In this document: piece after piece, positions 35,063-43,051 of the stretch
Numbering within the stretch: position 1 is the stretch's first letter
How the letters are laid out: every line of letters starts with the position of its first letter
Assembly (NCBI GenBank): GCA_046329515.1
Contig: JAXLUM010000002.1
Span: 434,001 to 498,000, forward strand
DNA from: Bog-950 sp046329515
GTDB taxonomy: Bacteria; Bacteroidota; Bacteroidia; Chitinophagales; LD1
Reading direction: 5' to 3'
Length of the DNA: 64,000 nucleotides
Position numbers and translations under genes: made by a program
Notes under the pieces: generated by a model
Database searches by the model: none
What the model was told of the DNA's origin: nothing
Seen by the model: only the letters and a program-made list of their open reading frames with translations

Positions 35063-36466
35063 CTATCTTTTACGAAGTAAGGCAACATTCTCAATATGCA
35101 CCGTATGCGGAAACATATCTACCGGCTGTACTTTTACTACTTCGTATTTGGCATCCAACAATTGTAAATCGCGCGCCTGCGTAGCAGGATTACAACTTAC
35201 GTAAACAATTTTTGGGGCTTCAAGCGCCAGCAGGGTGTTCACCACATCTTCGTGCATACCTGCGCGTGGCGGGTCAGTTATAACCACATCAGGTTTACCA
35301 TTGGCGGCTATAAAATCATCCTTTAAAACCATGCGCACATCACCTGCATAAAAACTGCAATTGGTAACGGCGTTTAAAGCTGCATTTACTTTAGCATCGC
35401 TAATAGCGGCTTCAACCTGTTCAATACCGCTAACGCGGGCACAGCTATCAGAAATATAAATACCAATGCTGCCCACACCCGTATAAAGGTCGTATACTAC
35501 ATCTGTAGGTTTAAGGTCAGCAAACTCTTTTGTAATGTCGTATAGCACTTTTGCCTGTGCGCTGTTGGTTTGAAAAAAGCTCTTTGGGCCTACTTTAAAT
35601 TTATAGCTACCCAACTGTTCAATGATATGGTCCTTCCCTTTAAAAACGTGGGGCTGTAAATCATAGATAGTATCGTTCTTTTTGGGATTGATTACATATT
35701 GTAATGATGTAATCTGCGGAAAGTTTTCGCTAAGGTGTGTAAGCAGGGCATTTATCTTCTCCTCATCATTTTCGAAAAAGGAAATGAGTACCAATATTTC
35801 ACCTATACTGGTTGTACGCACCAACATATTTCTAAGCAAGCCAAACTGCTTGCCCAGGTTAAAAAAGGTGTAGCCGTTTTCAAGCGCAAAATTGCGAACG
35901 GCCAAACGTAAAGCGTTTGAAGGGTCCGCCTGTAGCCAGCAATGTTCCACATCAATTACACCTAAAAAGTTCTCAGGCACATGGAAACCTACCCCATTGC
36001 GATGGTCGTAGGTTTTACCACTGGCTACTTCTTCATCAGTTAACCAGCGGCGGTCAGTAAAAGCAAACTCCAGTTTATTGCGGTAATAGTAATTATCCGC
36101 GCAGGCTACTACTTCAGGTATTGCAGGAAACTGCACATTGCCTATACGCTCAAAAGCATCGCTTACTATTTGTCTTTTGTATTTCAATTGTTCGCTGTAA
36201 GCTGCATGCTGCCATTTACATCCCCCGCATACGGTAAAGTGTACACAAGCCGGCTGCACCCTATTCTCCGACGGCTTTTTAAGCGCCGCTATTTTTGCCT
36301 CGTAATATTTCTTTTTATCGCGGTTAACCTGTGCATCTACCACATCGCCGGGCATTGCAAACTGCGTAAAAGCCACTTTGCCTTCCAGCTTACCAATACC
36401 CCGGCCATCGCTGCTCATGCCCGTAATTTCCAAATCCGTTAAAAGCGGTCTTTTCTTATCTCCCAC
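35063..36466 (-). CDS. rlmD: 23S rRNA (uracil-C5)-methyltransferase RlmD-type
   Basis: A 467-residue TrmA/RlmD-family enzyme that methylates a uridine in 23S rRNA using S-adenosylmethionine. An N-terminal TRAM domain (SSDGRGIGKLEGKVAFTQF) is followed by the Fe-S cluster cysteines C74, C80, C83 (ACVHFTVCGGCKWQH) and probably C176 (VEHCWLQ). The methyltransferase domain shows VYDLYTGVGSIGIY, VITDPPRAG and the catalytic-cysteine motif YVSCNPATQARDL. The start is GTG at 36466, which precedes the TRAM domain; no better ATG exists. RlmD versus RlmC-like specificity is not certain. Confidence 0.9.
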   Translation of the reverse strand: MGDKKRPLLTDLEITGMSSDGRGIGKLEGKVAFTQFAMPGDVVDAQVNRDKKKYYEAKIAALKKPSENRVQPACVHFTVCGGCKWQHAAYSEQLKYKRQIVSDAFERIGNVQFPAIPEVVACADNYYYRNKLEFAFTDRRWLTDEEVASGKTYDHRNGVGFHVPENFLGVIDVEHCWLQADPSNALRLAVRNFALENGYTFFNLGKQFGLLRNMLVRTTSIGEILVLISFFENDEEKINALLTHLSENFPQITSLQYVINPKKNDTIYDLQPHVFKGKDHIIEQLGSYKFKVGPKSFFQTNSAQAKVLYDITKEFADLKPTDVVYDLYTGVGSIGIYISDSCARVSGIEQVEAAISDAKVNAALNAVTNCSFYAGDVRMVLKDDFIAANGKPDVVITDPPRAGMHEDVVNTLLALEAPKIVYVSCNPATQARDLQLLDAKYEVVKVQPVDMFPHTVHIENVALLRKR

Positions 36467-36568
36467 CTGCTAATTTTTGCCGCGAAGATGCAGAATTCCG
36501 AAAAGACCTCAGTTAAAGTGGGTTTATGCCTGTGAGCGGCCTTTAGAAACGGCTTTTCTTACCCTTTT

Positions 36569-36594
36569 TTGCCTGTTAAAAAAAACTAACTTCG
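36569..36594 (+). promoter_or_regulatory. Candidate promoter for the PpiC-type isomerase operon
   Basis: TTG (36569-36571) and TAACTTCG (36587-36594) lie 58 bp upstream of the ATG at 36652 in the divergent region with rlmD. The spacing of 15 bp is shorter than typical for TTG/TAnnTTTG promoters, so this is tentative. Confidence 0.33.
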
Positions 36595-36651
36595 CCCCGC
36601 TTTAAAAAGCACTTTAAATATTTGCGCTCTTCATAAAAACCCAACAACCTT

Positions 36652-38625
36652 ATGAGCAGGATTTTAACCGTATTTCTTTCCTTGTTTTTAGCCGTTTCGG
36701 CCATTGCCCAAACGCAGCCTGATGGCCGTGTGCTTTTTACCGTAGGCGGAGACAAGGTAACGGTAAGTGAGTTTGAATACGTTTACAACAAGAATAACAT
36801 AAACAACCAGGCTGATTATAGTGAAAAGAGCCTGCGCGATTATTTAAACCTGTATGAAAACTTCCGCCTTAAGGTTAAGGAAGCTGAGGCAATGAAGATT
36901 GATACCATTACCAGTTTAAAAACTGAACTGGAAGGTTACCGTAAGCAATTAGCCAAAAGCTACCTGACTGACCGCGAAATTTCAGACAAATTAATTCAGG
37001 AAGCATACGACCGCAGCAAGCAGGAAGTAAATGCCAGCCACATACTGGTACGTGTTGATGAAAACGCTAACCCGGCAGATACCATGGCCGCCTGGAAGAA
37101 AATTACGGCTCTTAAAAAGCGCCTTGATAAAGGAGAATCTTTTGAAAAAGTAGCCCGCGAAAATTCGGAAGACCCATCAGCCAAAACCAACGAGGGTAAC
37201 ATCGGTTGGTTCACTGTGTTTGGCACTATTTATCCTTTTGAAAATGCTGCGTATTCGTTAAAGCCCGGTGAAGTAGGCGGTCCAATCCGCACGGAGTTTG
37301 GTTACCACCTGGTGCGTGTTAACCAGGTTCGCCCGGCACGCGGTCAAATTCATGTAGCGCATATACTTATCCGTTTCCCTGAAAAACCTACCCAACAGCA
37401 GGAGGACAGCGTAAAGCGCAAAATGGAAGACATTTATACGCAGGTAATGGCCGGCAAAATGACTTTTGAAGATGCAGCCCGTCAATATTCTGATGACAAG
37501 GCAACCCGTGTTAAGGGTGGCGAATTACAGTGGTTTGGCTCAGGCACCCAGGTGCGCATGGTTCCTGAATTTGAAGATGCCGCATTTACCTTAGCTAAGG
37601 ATGGCGACATAAGCAAACCAATACGTACCCAGTTTGGCTGGCATATTATTAAGCGTATTGAAGTTCGCCAGATACAGCCGTTTAGTGAAGTAAAGGGCGA
37701 CATTAAAAAGAAGGTAGAAAGAGACAGCCGTAGCCAGGTAGCGAAGAATGTTTTAGTAGACCGTATTAAGAAGGACAATGGTTTTGTGCAGTTTCCTGAT
37801 GTAAAGGCAGAATTTGCCAAGCGCGTAGACAGCACCCTTGCAAAAGGCAATTGGAAAGCAGATAGCAGCCTGATGAACAACAAAGTACTATTTGTACTTG
37901 CGGGTAAGAATTATACCAGCGCCGACTTTGCTGAATACATTGAAAAAACTGCTAAGAAACGCACAGACAAAAATGCTGCCGCGCTGCTTAACGAGTACTA
38001 CGAAACATGGGTTAATGCCAAGTGTTTAGAGTATGAGGAAAGCCAGTTAGAAACCAAAAAGCCTGACTTCAAAAACCTGATGAAGGAATACCGTGATGGT
38101 ATTTTACTGTTCGAGTTAATGGATAAGCAGGTTTGGACAAAGGCGGTTAAAGACAGCACCGGCCTTGAAGCTTACCGCGCGCAAAACCAACAGAAATACA
38201 TGTGGGGCGACCGTGCAGATGCGGTAATTTTTAACGCCAGCGATGCTAAAATTGCTGATGCCGCTTACAAAATGGCTCAGAAAGGTAAAACGCCGGAGGA
38301 AATTAAAACCAAGCTGAATAAAGCTAACAGCAAAAGCAAGGTAAGCACCATTGAAGGCAAATACGAAAAAGGCGCCTATGATGTAGTGGATAAAGCCGGC
38401 TGGCAGGCAGGTATAACCCCTGTTGCAAAACTGAATGATAGCAGCTTCCAGTTTATTTGGATTAGAAAAATTGTTGGCCCTGAACCAAAGAATTTGAAGG
38501 AAGCCAAAGGTTATATTGTTAGCGACTACCAGGAATACCTGGAGAAAACATGGTTAGCAGAATTAAGAAACAAATATCCTATTACGGTTGATGAGTCAGT
38601 TTTTAAAACACTGATTAAGAAATAG
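36652..38625 (+). CDS. Periplasmic peptidylprolyl isomerase with two parvulin domains
   Basis: A 657-residue SurA/PpiD-like chaperone. Signal peptide (LTVFLSLFLAVSAIAQ); helical N-terminal chaperone part with YLNLYENFRLKVKEAEAM; parvulin domain one (~residues 126-222: NASHILVRVDENANP to TEFGYHLVRVNQ); parvulin domain two (~232-335: VAHILIRFPEKP to TQFGWHIIKRIE); and a ~300-residue C-terminal helical region. It isomerises prolyl bonds and assists folding of outer-membrane proteins. It heads a row of three related chaperone genes. Confidence 0.9.
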   Translation: MSRILTVFLSLFLAVSAIAQTQPDGRVLFTVGGDKVTVSEFEYVYNKNNINNQADYSEKSLRDYLNLYENFRLKVKEAEAMKIDTITSLKTELEGYRKQLAKSYLTDREISDKLIQEAYDRSKQEVNASHILVRVDENANPADTMAAWKKITALKKRLDKGESFEKVARENSEDPSAKTNEGNIGWFTVFGTIYPFENAAYSLKPGEVGGPIRTEFGYHLVRVNQVRPARGQIHVAHILIRFPEKPTQQQEDSVKRKMEDIYTQVMAGKMTFEDAARQYSDDKATRVKGGELQWFGSGTQVRMVPEFEDAAFTLAKDGDISKPIRTQFGWHIIKRIEVRQIQPFSEVKGDIKKKVERDSRSQVAKNVLVDRIKKDNGFVQFPDVKAEFAKRVDSTLAKGNWKADSSLMNNKVLFVLAGKNYTSADFAEYIEKTAKKRTDKNAAALLNEYYETWVNAKCLEYEESQLETKKPDFKNLMKEYRDGILLFELMDKQVWTKAVKDSTGLEAYRAQNQQKYMWGDRADAVIFNASDAKIADAAYKMAQKGKTPEEIKTKLNKANSKSKVSTIEGKYEKGAYDVVDKAGWQAGITPVAKLNDSSFQFIWIRKIVGPEPKNLKEAKGYIVSDYQEYLEKTWLAELRNKYPITVDESVFKTLIKK

Positions 38626-38654
38626 GCCGTACAGGACAAAACATTTAAATTCGG

Positions 38655-38681
38655 AGAAGTGCAATGGAATGTTGCACTTCT
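38655..38681 (+). terminator. Hairpin after the PpiC-type isomerase gene
   Basis: AGAAGTGCAA (38655-38664) and TTGCACTTCT (38672-38681) form a perfect 10-bp stem with a 7-nt loop, followed by TTGCTTTAA. It lies ~30 bp past the stop codon. The T-tract is short, so partial termination or an mRNA-stabilising hairpin are alternatives. Confidence 0.6.
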
Positions 38682-38699
38682 TTGCTTTAATAAAGAAGA

Positions 38700-39548
38700 T
38701 TGAAATACGTATTACCGATACTGCTTTTTACCCTTTTAACCGGTTGCTCCTTTTTTAAAAAGAAGAAACAACTGGATAAAGATGTTATTGCGCAGGTTAA
38801 CGATAACTACCTGTATGCATCGGACCTGCAAAACGTAACCAAGGGTTTAAAAGGGCTGGATAGCGTAAGTGCACTTAAAACCTATGCGGAAACCTGGGTA
38901 CGCAAAAAGCTGTTGCTGGCAAAGGCAGCAGAAAACATACCCGAGGATGATGCCGGCATTACGCAAAAGGTGGAAGACTACCGCGAAACCTTACTGCTAT
39001 ACGAATACGAGAAAGCGCTTATAAACCAAAAGCTGGATACCGCTGTACGCGAGCAGGAGTTGAATGAATGGTATGAAAAGCTAAAGGACAATTTTCTTTT
39101 GGAAGACGATGTATACCAGGTGTATTACATAAAGCTTAAAAAGGACGCCCCCCAATTAAAGGATGCGCGCCAATGGATAACCAAGCCGCATGATGAGGAA
39201 GATAACCGAAAGCTATTAGGCTACTGCAAGGAGTTTGCGCTTAGCTACAGCATAGAAAAACCGATGTGGTTTACCGGCGATAACCTGCTGAAAACATTTG
39301 CACTAACCAATTACGAAATAGGCCAATTGGGCAGCAAGTTCAGTGAGTTTACCCGCAACGATGAGGTATGGTTCATTAAGTCGCCGGAAATAAAGAAGAA
39401 AGGAGAGCCTTCGCCAATGGAGTTTGTGCGCGAAGATGTTGTAAAGCTGATTATTGAAAAACGCAAAATGCAGTTGCTGGATAAAACCTACGACAAAATT
39501 TACCAGGACGGCATTAAAGCGAAGGCATTTGAAATAAATATAAAGTGA
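38700..39548 (+). CDS. SurA_N-like chaperone lipoprotein lacking an isomerase domain
   Basis: A 282-residue lipoprotein with lipobox FTLLTGC (C16) followed by a lysine-rich stretch. The N-terminal VIAQVNDNYLYASDLQ and the helical SurA-type region (YAETWVRKKLLLAKAAE) match the chaperone part of SurA-like proteins, but no parvulin motif (HILI...GYHL) is present. The start is TTG at 38700, the only start that yields the intact signal MKYVLPILLF. It overlaps the following barrel gene by 4 bp and lies between two parvulin genes, so it probably takes part in outer-membrane protein biogenesis. Confidence 0.72.
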   Translation: MKYVLPILLFTLLTGCSFFKKKKQLDKDVIAQVNDNYLYASDLQNVTKGLKGLDSVSALKTYAETWVRKKLLLAKAAENIPEDDAGITQKVEDYRETLLLYEYEKALINQKLDTAVREQELNEWYEKLKDNFLLEDDVYQVYYIKLKKDAPQLKDARQWITKPHDEEDNRKLLGYCKEFALSYSIEKPMWFTGDNLLKTFALTNYEIGQLGSKFSEFTRNDEVWFIKSPEIKKKGEPSPMEFVREDVVKLIIEKRKMQLLDKTYDKIYQDGIKAKAFEINIK

Positions 39549-40135
39549 AGAAAGGTGCAGCCTTATTTTATTTAATTCTTTTCTCCGTTTTTGCTTTCGG
39601 CCAAACGGAGAGAGGCCGTTTTATACTGGGTGGCAGTGCAGATATAAGCGCCGCACGCCAGGGCCGCAACAGCAGTTTTAATATGGCTGTAGCACCCAGC
39701 TTTGGTGTATTTGTGGTTAAAGGATTGGTTATAGGGGGGCGGTATTCCTTTGGCGTAGGCAACACCAAAAATTACGACTACAAGCAGTCCAAATATATTT
39801 CAACCACTACTTTTACCTCGGCTATAGGCCCACTTATAAAATACTACCCGGGCAAAAAACAGTTAAAAGGTTTAATAACCCTTAACGGAGCCTACACCAC
39901 TAGTACCACCCTGCGCGAAAAAAGCGTTAGCGGTACCAACGGCTTTATTGCCGGCGGCTCAGCGGGTATAGCCTATTTTATCAATAACAATTTATCAATA
40001 GAAAGCGCCTTTTACACCACCATATCAGGCGCGGTTAAACAATTACCGGTTACGCGTATAGGTTTCCAGGTTGGTTTTTTTGTTTTTATAGACAAGAAAA
40101 AAAAGGAAGCTGCGTTAGAGGGGGGAAATCCATAA
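39545..40135 (+). CDS. Small outer-membrane beta-barrel protein
   Basis: A 196-residue protein with signal peptide (AALFYLILFSVFAFGQ) and alternating beta-barrel strands: RFILGGSADISAARQ, VVKGLVIGGRYSFGVGN, GLITLNGAYTTST, GGSAGIAYFINNNLSIESAF, and a terminal strand GFQVGFFVFI. The pattern suits an eight-stranded OmpW/OmpA-like barrel. Start GTG at 39545 in a GTGA overlap with the upstream lipoprotein, implying coupling. Its location between chaperone genes suggests a substrate or partner of that system. Confidence 0.75.
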   Translation: MKKGAALFYLILFSVFAFGQTERGRFILGGSADISAARQGRNSSFNMAVAPSFGVFVVKGLVIGGRYSFGVGNTKNYDYKQSKYISTTTFTSAIGPLIKYYPGKKQLKGLITLNGAYTTSTTLREKSVSGTNGFIAGGSAGIAYFINNNLSIESAFYTTISGAVKQLPVTRIGFQVGFFVFIDKKKKEAALEGGNP

Positions 40136-40144
40136 AAACAAGCA

Positions 40145-41521
40145 ATGAAGATTCTTAAAAATATACTTACACTTTTACTGCTTTCGGTAGCCCTTGGCGG
40201 CTTCGCCCAAAACCGTATTGCGGTGGACAAGGTGCTGGCCGTTGTGGGTGATAATATCATTTTACAATCGGAAGTAGAGGCACAATACCAGCAGTTATTA
40301 CAGCAAAGCCAGGGCCTTGAACAACATGTAGACAGCAGCGACCGTTGCCGCGTTTTTGAAAACCTTGTATTGGAGAAGCTTTTCCTTTCGCAGGCGCAAA
40401 TTGATAGCGTGGCTGTTAACCCCGATGAAGTTGAAGCTGAACTTGACCGCCGTATAAAGTACTTCATATCCATTTTCGGCAGTAAGGAAAAATTAGAGGA
40501 TTACTACGGCAAAACAGTAATGGAACTAAAGGATGATTTCCGCGATGATATAGAAAAGCAGTTAGTGAGCGATAAAATGAAGGCCAAGGTTTTCAGTAAT
40601 CTTAAAGTGTCGCCTGCAGAAGTAAAGTTGTTTTTTGAACACATACCAAAGGATAGCGTGCCTTATTTCAATAGCGAATTGGAGCTTGGGCAAATTGTAA
40701 TGTTCCCTAAGGTAAGCGAATATCAAAGGGAACGCGCCAAAACCAAAATACAGGAAATACGTGGAGAGATATTGGCTGGTAAAGACTTTAGCCTGGCCGC
40801 CACTATCTATTCCAAAGACCCCGGAAGTTACCTTGAGGGAGGCAGCCTTGGTTGGATAGAACGCGGTGAATTGGTGCCCGAGTTTGAGGCAGTAGCCTTC
40901 CGCTTAAAAGAAGGAGAACTGAGTGAGCCTGTGGAAACAAGCTTTGGTTACCATCTTATAATGGTGGACGAAAAACGCGGTGATAAAATTAAGGTGCGCC
41001 ATATATTAATAAAGCCTGACATATTGAATTCTGACATGGTAGCTATAAAGGATCGCATGGATAGTATTGTTCATCAATTACGCGTTGATAGCCTTAGCTG
41101 GCGCGAAGCGGTTAAGCAATACAGCGAAGATGAGCAGAGTAAAAGCGTTGGCGGGCTTATGACCAACAGCAAAAGCGGCACTACCTATTTTGAGAAGGCA
41201 GATATTGACGGCACTTTAATATTTACTATTGACCGTATGAAGGTTGGCGAGTTTAGCGACCCACTGCCTTACACTACAGGTGATAAAACAGGGCAGCCGC
41301 AACAAGGCTACCGCATAATATGGCTTAAAACAGAAACCAAGCCGCATAAAGCGAGCCTTGAGGAAGATTACCCTAAAATACAGGCGGCAGCTAAGGCTGA
41401 AAAGCAACAAAAAACACTGGATGAATGGGTAATGCTGCATAAAGGCAAAAACTTTATCCGTATTGATGATTCTATGAAAAACAGCTGCCCTTCAGTTAAT
41501 AAACTGATGAGTACGCCGTAA
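40145..41521 (+). CDS. surA: SurA-type peptidylprolyl isomerase
   Basis: A 458-residue periplasmic chaperone. Signal peptide ends GGFAQ; the SurA N-terminal domain begins NRIAVDKVLAVVGDNIILQS, the classic start; two parvulin domains follow (LGQIVMFPKVSEYQR...TSFGYHLIMVD, and VRHILIKPDILNSD...QGYRIIWLKTE). SurA escorts outer-membrane proteins to the BAM complex. It is 9 bp after the small barrel gene and is followed by moxR. Confidence 0.88.
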   Translation: MKILKNILTLLLLSVALGGFAQNRIAVDKVLAVVGDNIILQSEVEAQYQQLLQQSQGLEQHVDSSDRCRVFENLVLEKLFLSQAQIDSVAVNPDEVEAELDRRIKYFISIFGSKEKLEDYYGKTVMELKDDFRDDIEKQLVSDKMKAKVFSNLKVSPAEVKLFFEHIPKDSVPYFNSELELGQIVMFPKVSEYQRERAKTKIQEIRGEILAGKDFSLAATIYSKDPGSYLEGGSLGWIERGELVPEFEAVAFRLKEGELSEPVETSFGYHLIMVDEKRGDKIKVRHILIKPDILNSDMVAIKDRMDSIVHQLRVDSLSWREAVKQYSEDEQSKSVGGLMTNSKSGTTYFEKADIDGTLIFTIDRMKVGEFSDPLPYTTGDKTGQPQQGYRIIWLKTETKPHKASLEEDYPKIQAAAKAEKQQKTLDEWVMLHKGKNFIRIDDSMKNSCPSVNKLMSTP

Positions 41522-41589
41522 GCAGGTGGAAGTAAAAGAGGGCTTGGATTGCAGAGAAATAATAAATTAGAACCGTAAACGTAAGTTGT

Positions 41590-42549
41590 ATGTATAATTC
41601 GGATGTTGAAGCATTAGATGCTTTTGCAGCAAAATATAAAGGCTTAAAAGCTGAAGTGGCCAGGGTAATTGTTGGCCAGGATGAGGTGGTGAAAAACATC
41701 CTTATATCTGTTTTCTGCGATGGCCACAGTTTATTGATTGGTGTTCCGGGTTTAGCAAAAACCTTAATGGTGCACACAATTGCTGAAGTGCTTGACCTTA
41801 GCTTTAGCCGTATACAGTTTACACCCGACCTTATGCCGAGCGATATAATCGGTTCAGAAATTTTGGATGAAAACCGCCACTTCCGCTTTAACCGCGGCCC
41901 GGTATTCAGCAATATAATTCTGGCCGATGAGATTAACCGTACCCCTCCTAAAACCCAGAGCGCTTTGTTAGAAGCCATGCAGGAGCGCAGCGTTACGGTT
42001 AGCGGCAAAAAACATCAGTTAGACCTTCCTTTCTTCGTACTAGCCACCCAAAACCCTATTGAGCAGGAAGGAACATATCCATTACCTGAGGCTCAGTTAG
42101 ACCGTTTTATGTTCAGTATAAACCTGGACTACCCCAGTTATGAAGAGGAAATAAATGTGGTTAAAAGCACCACAACAGGGAAAAAAGTGGGGCTTGATAA
42201 AAAGATGGCCGCTAATGAAATTCTGTATTTCCAGCAATTGATACGCCGCATACCCATTGCTGATAATGTGTTGGAATACGCAGTTAAGCTGGTAAACAAT
42301 ACCCGCCCGAACCGCAGTGGCTCACAAGCCATGGTAAATAACTATATAAGCTGGGGGGCAGGCCCGCGTGCCAGCCAGTATTTGGTGCTTGGTGCCAAGT
42401 GCCACGCAGCTATTAACGGCAAATACAGCCCGGACATTGAAGATGTGAAAGCGGTTGCTCATCCTATACTTCGCCACCGTGTATTTAAAAACTATAAAGC
42501 CGAAGCTGAGGGCTTAAGCATAGATAAAATTATCAGCGATTTACTATAG
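41590..42549 (+). CDS. MoxR family AAA+ ATPase
   Basis: A 319-residue AAA+ protein. Walker A is GVPGLAKT (a MoxR variant in which GKT becomes AKT), Walker B LADEINRTPPKTQSALLEAM, sensor 1 VLATQNPIEQEGTYPLPEAQ with the arginine-finger region LDRFMF. MoxR ATPases act as chaperones for cofactor insertion or complex maturation, usually with von Willebrand factor A partners (BatA/BatB); none is adjacent here, since a convergent gene follows at the next base. It lies 68 bp after surA and may share its transcript. Confidence 0.9.
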   Translation: MYNSDVEALDAFAAKYKGLKAEVARVIVGQDEVVKNILISVFCDGHSLLIGVPGLAKTLMVHTIAEVLDLSFSRIQFTPDLMPSDIIGSEILDENRHFRFNRGPVFSNIILADEINRTPPKTQSALLEAMQERSVTVSGKKHQLDLPFFVLATQNPIEQEGTYPLPEAQLDRFMFSINLDYPSYEEEINVVKSTTTGKKVGLDKKMAANEILYFQQLIRRIPIADNVLEYAVKLVNNTRPNRSGSQAMVNNYISWGAGPRASQYLVLGAKCHAAINGKYSPDIEDVKAVAHPILRHRVFKNYKAEAEGLSIDKIISDLL

Positions 42550-42894
42550 TTAATCAACCGCTTGTAGCAGCTGCACAATATCATCTGTCCACGACATTTG
42601 GTTGTGTTTAAATGCCGTGTAGTATTCGTCCCATTCTATACTACCACCCCATTCTATTATAAGGGTGTCTGCATCAAAATTTACTTCCTTAATGTAAAAC
42701 AACCAGCCGTCGGGCTCATAGGGGGTTAACGCTTTTACCGCCACTGAGCGGTTATTGAACGGGTCGTTAACTATTAAATCCACATGCCGCCACTGAAGGG
42801 TTTCTAACTGTAACCGGCAGTGCTTTAAAAGCTTCATACGTTCAGGCCCTTCGGGGCACCAGGGAAAACAACCGGGCAGAAATACAATTTTCAT
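42550..42894 (-). CDS. Hypothetical protein
   Basis: A 114-residue soluble protein with MKIVFLPGCFPWCPEGPER at the start and an acidic, aromatic-rich C-terminal half (TLIIEWGGSIEWDEYYTAF, MSWTDDIVQLLQ). No signal peptide or recognised family. Its stop codon abuts that of moxR. The coherent amino-acid composition and the absence of a competing frame support coding. Confidence 0.55.
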   Translation of the reverse strand: MKIVFLPGCFPWCPEGPERMKLLKHCRLQLETLQWRHVDLIVNDPFNNRSVAVKALTPYEPDGWLFYIKEVNFDADTLIIEWGGSIEWDEYYTAFKHNQMSWTDDIVQLLQAVD

Positions 42895-43005
42895 AGCAGG
42901 GGTAAAACAACAGGCGCACTGCGCAATGTATTTGCGCGGCTATTACAAAATGTTTTTTGTTCTGTAGCATCTACCGTTTACCACAAAATTCCTAACATTT
43001 TAACG

Positions 43006-43041
43006 TTTGCGGGCTACATCACATTTAATCGCTTAAATTTG
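43006..43041 (+). promoter_or_regulatory. Candidate Bacteroidota promoter for purF
   Basis: TTTG (43006-43009) and TAAATTTG (43034-43041, an exact TAnnTTTG) lie just upstream of the purF ATG at 43052. The spacing of 24 bp is slightly long, and the implied 5' leader would be only a few bases. Confidence 0.42.
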
Positions 43042-43051
43042 CAGTCCTTCT

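Noticed and set aside
41496..42008. Open frame of 170 codons on the minus strand over moxR
   Set aside because: Antisense shadow of the MoxR Walker region; overlaps both surA and moxR coding sequence and shows no motif.
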